From SFEB01 sp964612455 (GTDB lineage Bacteria; Bacillota; Clostridia; Christensenellales; CAG-314), in assembly GCA_964612455.1 (NCBI GenBank), contig CAZTCB010000001.1, forward strand, positions 1 to 64,000: a DNA stretch of 64,000 nucleotides. Direction: 5' to 3'. The notes beneath the pieces are model-generated. The model was given only the letters and a program-made list of their open reading frames with translations. It was not told where the DNA came from and did not search any database. The translations under genes and the position numbers were made by a program. This document shows positions 57,984 to 64,000 of the stretch, in pieces (position 1 is the first letter of the stretch; every line of letters begins with the position of its first letter).

Positions 57984-59054
57984 ATGAAACAAAATAACGA
58001 TAATTATTTTTCTCAAAGAAATCATGATTGCCAAATCAAAATAAACATGTTACTTGATGAAGATTTACCGGATTTTTGTCGAGAGTTTTTTGTCGGCATA
58101 CAAAATCGTACGTCTTTTTTAACTCGATTAAATTACGCTTACGATTTAAGAATTTTTTTCAGGTTTTCGGTAGAATGTATACCTGCATTTAGTGCTTTTA
58201 GTACCGCTAAAGACATTAAAGCAACAGATTTAAATAAGTATACTTCTTATGATTTGGAATTATTTTTAAATTTTTTGAGCGACTATATCAACGATGACGG
58301 CGTCGATTACTCAAATTCAGAACGCGGCAAAGCGCGAAAATTATCTGCCGTCAAGTCTTTATTTAAGTATTTTTTTCGTAGAGGACTGTTAAACAGCGAC
58401 GTTAGTGCTAAAGTTGACTCCCCTAAAATTCATGAAAAAGAAATTATCAGACTCGAACGCAATGAGGTTAACGATTTGCTCGATACTGTCGAGCAAGGTA
58501 TAGGATTGAGTCCGCAACAAAAAGCTTTTTATAACAAAAACTCGGTCAGAGATATGGCTATAGTTGCGCTATTTTTAGGTACTGGCATACGTGTCAGCGA
58601 ACTTGTCGGACTAAACGTAGATGACATAGATTTTAAAAATAACTCTTTCATCGTAACTCGTAAAGGCGGAAATCGTGTCATTTTGTATTTAAATGACGAA
58701 ATCAAAGATTATTTAACTACTTATATGAAATATCGGGAAAATCAATTACTTTCTAAAGATGAAAAAGCACTGTTCATTTCTATTCAAAAAACGAGATTAA
58801 CGACACGAGCGGTTGAAAATATTATAAAAAAGTATTCTAAAATCGCTGTTCCGTTAAAAAAGATAACGCCACACAAGTTGCGAAGTACTTTCGGCACCGA
58901 ATTATATCGAACTACAGGCGATATTTATGTTGTTGCCGACGTGCTTGGCCACAAGGACGTAAATACTACCAAAAAACACTATGCCGCACTGACTGACGAT
59001 GTGCGTAAAAAAGCCTCACAAGTAGTTACATTGAGAAAATCGGACGAAGGCTAA
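57984..59054 (+). CDS. Xer-type tyrosine recombinase
   Basis: A 356-residue site-specific recombinase. The N-terminal SAM-like core-binding domain (~25-140) is followed by the catalytic domain with the first Arg in GTGIRVSELVGLN (~206), Lys in RKGGNR (~233), H-x-x-R in PHKLRSTFG (~299), His in LGHKD (~325) and the nucleophile Tyr in HYAAL (~336). Length and context (next to lexA, no phage genes) suggest a housekeeping XerC/XerD resolving chromosome dimers, though a longer than usual N terminus leaves other integrases possible. No Shine-Dalgarno is present; the promoter predicts translation from the 5' end. Confidence 0.88.
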   Translation: MKQNNDNYFSQRNHDCQIKINMLLDEDLPDFCREFFVGIQNRTSFLTRLNYAYDLRIFFRFSVECIPAFSAFSTAKDIKATDLNKYTSYDLELFLNFLSDYINDDGVDYSNSERGKARKLSAVKSLFKYFFRRGLLNSDVSAKVDSPKIHEKEIIRLERNEVNDLLDTVEQGIGLSPQQKAFYNKNSVRDMAIVALFLGTGIRVSELVGLNVDDIDFKNNSFIVTRKGGNRVILYLNDEIKDYLTTYMKYRENQLLSKDEKALFISIQKTRLTTRAVENIIKKYSKIAVPLKKITPHKLRSTFGTELYRTTGDIYVVADVLGHKDVNTTKKHYAALTDDVRKKASQVVTLRKSDEG

Positions 59055-59096
59055 GACATTAAATTAAAACGATTAACGCAAGTTACATAAATAAAC

Positions 59097-59777
59097 ATGA
59101 AAAAAATTTTCGATAAGACGAATATAAAAGTTAATGCCATTTACGAATATATTTTAGATTTTAACAGTATCAACGGATATTGTCCCTCTCTTAGGCAGAT
59201 TGGCAATAAATTGTCAATATCGTCCCCTTCACTCGTAAAATACTACGTAGACGTATTAGAAAAAGAAGGTAAAATTTTTAGGAGTGAATTTCCGCGAAGA
59301 ATAATAACATTACCTAAAAAACGCGAAGATAATACTATCGAAATCGAATCCGATGACACTGCCTCATTAACGAACAGCGAAATAAAGCAGGAAAACGTTT
59401 TTTATTGTCCGATACTTGGCAATGTGGCGGCAGGCTCACCGATATTTGTAAGTGAAAACATTGCCGATTACTTCCCTTTGCCAAAAAATAGTTTTAATAA
59501 AAACGATACCTTTATGTTAGAAGTCGTAGGCGACAGCATGGTAAACGCAGGTATTTCCAACGGAGATATAGTTATCGTCGATCGCGGCAAGCAAATCGAT
59601 GACGGCAAAATTGTTGTCGCATTAATCGACGACTCGGCAACGGTCAAACGTTTTTTTAAAAAAGGCGACATCGTTGTTTTGCACCCTGAAAATGAACGCT
59701 ATAACGATATCGTATTAGATGACTCTTTGCCTTTTTCTATTCTCGGCACCGTAGTAGGCTTAATTAGAAAATTTTAA
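59097..59777 (+). CDS. lexA: LexA-type SOS repressor
   Basis: LexA represses DNA-damage genes and cleaves itself when RecA filaments form. The 226-residue protein has an N-terminal winged helix (~1-75) with NGYCPSLRQIGNKLSISSPSLVKYYVDVLEKEG as the helix-turn-helix (split, ~22-54), the Ala-Gly cleavage site in NVAAGSP (~113), the catalytic Ser in VGDSMVNAGI (~144) and Lys in DSATVKRFF (~183). It follows the recombinase by 42 nt and lacks a Shine-Dalgarno sequence. I see no clear LexA operator in this short gap. RecA, its coprotease, is encoded 6 kb away. Confidence 0.92.
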   Translation: MKKIFDKTNIKVNAIYEYILDFNSINGYCPSLRQIGNKLSISSPSLVKYYVDVLEKEGKIFRSEFPRRIITLPKKREDNTIEIESDDTASLTNSEIKQENVFYCPILGNVAAGSPIFVSENIADYFPLPKNSFNKNDTFMLEVVGDSMVNAGISNGDIVIVDRGKQIDDGKIVVALIDDSATVKRFFKKGDIVVLHPENERYNDIVLDDSLPFSILGTVVGLIRKF

Positions 59778-59790
59778 AATATAAATATAC

Positions 59791-59835
59791 AAAAAACCCG
59801 TCACCGATAGTCTTTTTCGGTAACGGGTTTATTTA
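59791..59835. terminator. Bidirectional terminator between lexA and the PLP lyase gene
   Basis: A 14-bp stem with one mismatch (59794-59807 with 59817-59830). A tracts on the left and T tracts on the right serve both convergent genes. Confidence 0.88.
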
Positions 59836-59847
59836 AAGACTTTTTGC

Positions 59848-61074
59848 TCAATATAATTTTTCCAAAATTTGCATTAAAGTAATTTTTGCATGCTCATAAG
59901 TAAGCGCACCTTGTAAATATGCGACATAAGGCGGTCTTATTGGCGAGTCGCAACTCAGTTCTATTGATGCACCGCCAACAAAGCACCCTGCCGCCATTAT
60001 TACCTGATCGGTATATCCCGGCATATCCCAGGCAAACGGCGTAACGTTACTATCGACAGGTGAACAAAATTGAATATTTTGGCAAAACTTTATTAACTGC
60101 TCTTTATCATTAAATTTTATAGAACAAATAATATCGTTTGGATGAGAGTGCACTTTTGGTAAAACTTCATAACCCAATTCTTCAAATGCCGTCGAAAATA
60201 ACATGGCTGCTTTTTTAGCTTGTAAAACAACGTGCGGAGCAATAAAAAGACCTTGATAAAACAATCTATACCCTGCTGCGTAACTTCCCACTTCCATGCC
60301 TATAGACGGCGAAGTAAGCCGATTTGCTATCAAATCAACGTAATCTTTCTTCCCTACGATATAACCACCCGTAGGAGCAAGCCCCCCTCCTATGTTTTTA
60401 ATCAACGAACCCACTGCCAAATCGCATCCTACCTGCGTCGGCTCTTTTTCATCAATGAATTCTCCATAGCAGTTATCTGTCATTATAATACAACTTGGCG
60501 AAATGCGTCTTATCAAACTACATGCCTCTTCTATATCTTCTATACTCAATGCATCGCGTAATTCATAGCCGCGGCTACGTTGAATATATACCAATTTAAC
60601 TGTTTGTTTTGTTAAATATCGCTCTAATTCGCATAAGTCGATTTTACCGTTTTTTAACTCGATTTTTTCGTAATTAATGCCGAAGTCGCTTAATGAGCCT
60701 ATATTGCGTCCATTAATAGTATCATGTAAGGTATCGTAGGGCTCACCGCATATACAAAAAAGTGTGTCTTTAGGGCGCAAAATTCCGAACATTGCCAAAG
60801 TCAAGGCATGTGTACCGGAAACTATATTAGGGCTAAAGATTGCCGATTCTGCGCCAAAAACTCCTGCGTAAATGTTGCAAAGAACATCTCTGCCTATATC
60901 GTCGTAACCATACCCCTCCGTTGCGGAAAAATGTCTTATTGCAACGTTGTTTTTACGAAATTCATTCAAAACTTTTTGTTGATTAAATAAGGCGATGTTT
61001 TCTTCTCTCTTGAAATCGTTTGTTAAACTATTTTCAATTTTGTTAAGAAACGCTTCTATCTGCTGTCTATTCAT
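59848..61074 (-). CDS. ynbB: PLP-dependent lyase, methionine gamma-lyase family (YnbB-like)
   Basis: A 408-residue fold-type I PLP enzyme of the family once called aluminium resistance protein. Family blocks are HFSATEGYGYDDIGRD (~residue 48), SGTHALTLA (~87), TDNCYGEFID (~199), the PLP lysine in GSLIKNIGGGLAPTGGY (~222) and GMEVGSYAAG. The true substrate is unknown; cysteine or methionine-type beta/gamma elimination is assumed. Its start overlaps the end of miaA by 8 nt, and GAGGG lies about 10 nt upstream of the ATG. The miaA-hfq-ynbB order of Bacillus is kept except that hfq is absent. Confidence 0.9.
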   Translation of the reverse strand: MNRQQIEAFLNKIENSLTNDFKREENIALFNQQKVLNEFRKNNVAIRHFSATEGYGYDDIGRDVLCNIYAGVFGAESAIFSPNIVSGTHALTLAMFGILRPKDTLFCICGEPYDTLHDTINGRNIGSLSDFGINYEKIELKNGKIDLCELERYLTKQTVKLVYIQRSRGYELRDALSIEDIEEACSLIRRISPSCIIMTDNCYGEFIDEKEPTQVGCDLAVGSLIKNIGGGLAPTGGYIVGKKDYVDLIANRLTSPSIGMEVGSYAAGYRLFYQGLFIAPHVVLQAKKAAMLFSTAFEELGYEVLPKVHSHPNDIICSIKFNDKEQLIKFCQNIQFCSPVDSNVTPFAWDMPGYTDQVIMAAGCFVGGASIELSCDSPIRPPYVAYLQGALTYEHAKITLMQILEKLY

Positions 61075-61981
61075 TAAAAAAATCCCTCATAATAGCATTT
61101 GCCGTGTTTTGCGGATTAATTAAATCTATCTCAATCCATTTTGCATTTTTAAAACGCTTAAAATATGATATTTGTCTTTTTGCATAGTTTCTTGTGTTTT
61201 GCTTAATTGCGGCGATTGCTTCGGATAAAGAGTATTCATTGGCAAGGTATTTTGCAATTTCTTTGTAGCCTATAGCGTTAAAACATTGACAGTTGTTGTC
61301 ATAACGTTTTAATAATTCTTCAACCTCTGCTACCAATCCTCTTTCTATCATTAAATCTACGCGTTTGTTTATGCGGTCATATAAAATATTTCTATCCAAT
61401 TGCAATACGTAAATCTGATTATTGAATTTCGGTTGCGTAGATAGATTATACTCGGACTTTTTTTTGCCGGTACTATAAAATATTTCCAACGCTCTATTCA
61501 CCCGAACTGCGTTGTTAGGATGAATATTTTTCGCGGATTCCGGATCTATTTGCCGTAATAACTCGTAAAGGTATTCTATACCTTTTTCCTGCTGAAGTTT
61601 TTTTAATCCGTATCGTATTTCTTCTTTGTTATTGTCGACATAAGTTAACGGAAATAGGAGCGCATCAAAATAAAATCCCGTTCCTCCAACAACAATCGGT
61701 ATTTTATCCACATCAAACGCATCTTGGACGCATCTTGATGCTTTGAGTCCGTAATCAAAACTACTAAATTGCTGATTCGGTTTAACTATGTCTATCATCA
61801 ATTGATGCATGCCATCCATTTCTTGCAAATCCGACTTCGCGGTACCGATATTTAATCCTTCGTATATTTGCATCGAATCGGCAGAAATAATCTGACCGTT
61901 AGTTTCTTTTGCAAGAATTTTAGCTATTTCCGTTTTTCCTACTGCAGTTGGACCTGCAATTCCTAATATTTTTTTTGACAT
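61067..61981 (-). CDS. miaA: tRNA dimethylallyltransferase MiaA
   Basis: MiaA isopentenylates A37 of tRNAs reading U-starting codons. The 304-residue protein has the P-loop GPTAVGKTEIA (~residue 10), SADSMQIYEGLNIGTAK (~34), VVGGTGFYFDALLF (~97) and a C-terminal helical swivel domain ending NYAKRQISYFKR, a MiaA signature. GGTGG lies 7 nt upstream of the ATG on the minus strand. It sits 54 nt after mutL and overlaps the PLP lyase gene, so the three are probably co-transcribed. Confidence 0.95.
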   Translation of the reverse strand: MSKKILGIAGPTAVGKTEIAKILAKETNGQIISADSMQIYEGLNIGTAKSDLQEMDGMHQLMIDIVKPNQQFSSFDYGLKASRCVQDAFDVDKIPIVVGGTGFYFDALLFPLTYVDNNKEEIRYGLKKLQQEKGIEYLYELLRQIDPESAKNIHPNNAVRVNRALEIFYSTGKKKSEYNLSTQPKFNNQIYVLQLDRNILYDRINKRVDLMIERGLVAEVEELLKRYDNNCQCFNAIGYKEIAKYLANEYSLSEAIAAIKQNTRNYAKRQISYFKRFKNAKWIEIDLINPQNTANAIMRDFFNE

Positions 61982-62035
61982 AAATATCCACCAATACTCT
62001 ATTACAAAAATAGTATAATCTATTTACTGGATATT

Positions 62036-64000
62036 TTATAATATTCGTTTAAATATTCGGTCAAAAGCAACCTTCTTTATTGCGATAGCTATCGGTCTAC
62101 CATGCGGGCACTTAAGATTGTGGTTTTCGTCAAGTCGTTTTAAGATATACTTTATATCTATCTCGCTTATTAGCATACCTCCACGTATTGCGGATTTGCA
62201 GGCTTTATTTGCGAGATAATTCTTATTAATATTCCTTATATCGAAATTAGTTTGATTTTCTTCAAATAAACTATTGAAAAAATATCCCAAATCGATTTTC
62301 GGGAAATAATGAGGTATCGCAGTTATGGTTAAAATATCTTTCTCGGTAATTGTATAATCAAAACCATAAGCATGCATCCTCGGCCTTACCGTCTCTAAAA
62401 ACTCTATTTGCTCGGGAGTAAGAGAAAACTCGACCGGAAACATCAATGTCTGTTGGTGTACAGGGCCCGAATCGATATCTGCCATATATTTATCATACAG
62501 TATTCTCTCATGCGCGGCATGCTGATCGATAAGCAATACGGCTGACTTTTTTCTATTTTGTGCCACGATATAGTTATCAAACAACACTCCGATTATTTTA
62601 CTCGAGCTAAACGTTGTATCACTGCCATCGATGTCAAATACCTGTATTTCCGCCAACTCTTTTGCCGCCAGATTTCGCGGTAAACCGTCGACGATATGAA
62701 AATCAGGCGTATTTGAGCTTGCGTGTTCATTATCGGAAAAATTGTTTTCCATTGTTTGATAATAAAAATTATCTTCTATTTTTTCCTTTTCTTTAAAAAG
62801 TTCTGAATAGTCGGGTCTGAGTTGATAATCGGCAACCGGTCTGAAAGCACTCAATATTTCTTGTGATTCACGCTGGCTCATTCTCATTTGAGAAGGATTG
62901 TCGAAATTAACGTCGCCAATGTAATGTTCTTCCTGCTCAACCTGCTGCGGCGGGTTCATGGGATAATTCGCTTCAATATATAGGTCTGTCACCATTTTGG
63001 ACATATCCGTTATGCCGTTTTGGTCGATAACTATCTTTGATGCCGCTTCATAGCGTTCTTTTTCAAAATGTTTTTTTATCGGAGCATTTACTGCACGAAA
63101 TACGTCTTGTTTATTGTTGTATTTTACCTCCATCTTTGCCGGGTGTACGTTAACGTCAATTCTATCCGAGGGTATATCTATGTTTATTATAAAAAACGGA
63201 TATTCTCTCGTCATCAACAAACCGTCAAAAGCTCTTTTTACCGCAATAGCAACGGTTTCATCTTTGACGCATCTACCATTAATAATTATAGTTTGATAAC
63301 TCGTATTATATCTGATGTTGTTGGTTTCGCCTACCAGTCCGCCGACGATTACGTCGTTGTACATATTATCTATGGGAAAACATTTTTCAAAACAATCTCT
63401 GCCGTAGACTGCAACAACGGCTTCTTCCAACCCGCCTCCGTCCGTAATAAACACGGTATTATTGTCTACGTAATATCTGAATGCAACATACGGATTTGCA
63501 AGAATCAAACGAGCAACGGTACTTGTAACATCTGCAAGTTCTGCACTCGGGCGTTTTAAAAAGCGCGCTTTATTGGGTGCGTTGCCAAACAAATTTCTTA
63601 CTTCTATTTTTGTACCCGATTTGCCGCTTGCGCAATATTCCATCGATTCTTGCTCGCCGTAAAAATACGAAACCATCGTGCCGACATCTTCGTCTTCGGT
63701 TTTAGTCCAAATATTAACTCTGCTTACCGCAGCTATTGCAGCTAATGCTTCTCCGCGGAAACCCATTGTTTTTATTTCCGATATATCCTCTACGCATGAA
63801 ATTTTACTCGTTGTATGCGGTTTAAAAGCGGTTTTTATTTCATTGTGTGCGATACCGCACCCGTTATCGACAACGACCATGGATTCAAATCCGTAATCGT
63901 TAACGTAAACGGTTATGCTACTTGAGCCTGCATCCAAACTATTTTCTACTAACTCCTTTATAACGGAGGCCGGATTGCTGATTACTTGTCCGGATGCAAT
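62036..64000 (-). CDS. mutL: DNA mismatch repair protein MutL (5' end beyond the window)
   Basis: MutL links mismatch recognition by MutS to strand removal. The frame continues to base 64000, so the first ~20 residues are missing. The GHKL ATPase domain shows VIKELVENSLDAG, VDNGCGI, TTSK and MGFRGEALAAIAAV. The C-terminal domain has the endonuclease motif DQHAAHERILYD and the zinc-associated CPHGRP near the end, so this is a nicking MutL as in bacteria lacking MutH. Two deviations: the first visible block reads IASGQV instead of the usual IAAGEV, and the last acid of the DQHA(X)2E(X)4E motif is Asp, not Glu. miaA and the PLP lyase follow. Confidence 0.94.
   Translation of the reverse strand: MASGQVISNPASVIKELVENSLDAGSSSITVYVNDYGFESMVVVDNGCGIAHNEIKTAFKPHTTSKISCVEDISEIKTMGFRGEALAAIAAVSRVNIWTKTEDEDVGTMVSYFYGEQESMEYCASGKSGTKIEVRNLFGNAPNKARFLKRPSAELADVTSTVARLILANPYVAFRYYVDNNTVFITDGGGLEEAVVAVYGRDCFEKCFPIDNMYNDVIVGGLVGETNNIRYNTSYQTIIINGRCVKDETVAIAVKRAFDGLLMTREYPFFIINIDIPSDRIDVNVHPAKMEVKYNNKQDVFRAVNAPIKKHFEKERYEAASKIVIDQNGITDMSKMVTDLYIEANYPMNPPQQVEQEEHYIGDVNFDNPSQMRMSQRESQEILSAFRPVADYQLRPDYSELFKEKEKIEDNFYYQTMENNFSDNEHASSNTPDFHIVDGLPRNLAAKELAEIQVFDIDGSDTTFSSSKIIGVLFDNYIVAQNRKKSAVLLIDQHAAHERILYDKYMADIDSGPVHQQTLMFPVEFSLTPEQIEFLETVRPRMHAYGFDYTITEKDILTITAIPHYFPKIDLGYFFNSLFEENQTNFDIRNINKNYLANKACKSAIRGGMLISEIDIKYILKRLDENHNLKCPHGRPIAIAIKKVAFDRIFKRIL

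Noticed and set aside
57984..59054. Tyrosine recombinase as evidence of a mobile element
   Set aside because: No attachment-site repeats, tRNA overlap, phage or conjugation genes nearby; neighbours are housekeeping genes, so a Xer role is more likely.
59055..59096. LexA operator before lexA
   Set aside because: No GAAC-N4-GTTC-like palindrome is present in the 42-nt gap; calling one would be forced.
1..64000. CRISPR arrays, toxin-antitoxin pairs, restriction systems or known defence islands
   Set aside because: I saw no regularly spaced repeats and no nuclease, methyltransferase or toxin pairs beyond the housekeeping genes listed.

Overview
The window is a contiguous piece of an AT-rich Bacillota chromosome, most likely an uncultured Clostridia. 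The evidence is the SCIFF peptide and its radical SAM maturase, a YtxC-like gene beside thrS, a YlxY-like gene after rpsO-pnp, HemZ, a T-box leader, and strong GGAGG ribosome binding sites with clear TTGACA-N17-TATAAT promoters. MurE carries the DNPR motif, so meso-diaminopimelate peptidoglycan is expected. Nearly every gene from 1 to 55.2 kb reads on the plus strand. I see no insertion sequence, prophage, CRISPR array or rRNA operon, so this is core chromosome.

Layout: (1) 0-3.2 kb: a prepilin-like surface protein, an unrecognised 200-residue protein and a metallophosphoesterase. (2) 3.3-16.9 kb: a division and cell wall (dcw) cluster, mraZ-rsmH-ftsL-ftsI-murE-mraY-murD-ftsW-murA-ftsQ-ftsA-ftsZ, headed by a sigma-A promoter with an apparent MraZ box; murF, murG, murC, murB and ddl are absent from it. 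(3) 16.9-24.9 kb: asnS, a small Cys/Pro-rich minus-strand ORF, acpP, a ytxC-like gene, T-box-controlled thrS, infC-rpmI-rplT with a leader attenuator and a non-AUG infC start, an RNA methyltransferase and yebC. (4) 24.9-34.1 kb: ruvCAB, queA-tgt (queuosine), yajC, a TIGR04086-type membrane protein, scfA-scfB (thioether peptide and maturase), secD-secF. (5) 34.2-40.7 kb: recJ, relA/spoT, a metallo-beta-lactamase-fold hydrolase and hemZ. (6) 40.8-54.5 kb: rpsO-pnp-ylxY-M16 protease, ftsK-rimO-pgsA-cinA-recA and rny, an order much like that of Bacillus. (7) 54.6-64 kb: tRNA-Trp, rnhA, a membrane-anchored PadR-type regulator on the minus strand, a YgjP-type metallopeptidase, a Xer-type recombinase, lexA, then minus-strand mutL-miaA-PLP lyase; mutL runs off the right edge.

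The genes supply septal peptidoglycan synthesis and division, translation and its feedback control, protein export, homologous recombination and SOS repair, RNA turnover and the stringent response. I did not find a convincing new multigene system. The most interesting deviations are: SecD and SecF that keep the fold but have lost the intramembrane Asp residues of the proton relay; an FtsA with no C-terminal membrane-targeting helix; a PadR protein fused to a long linker and a membrane domain; an attenuator between scfA and scfB; and two adjacent genes whose promoters place +1 exactly on the start codon, implying leaderless mRNAs.
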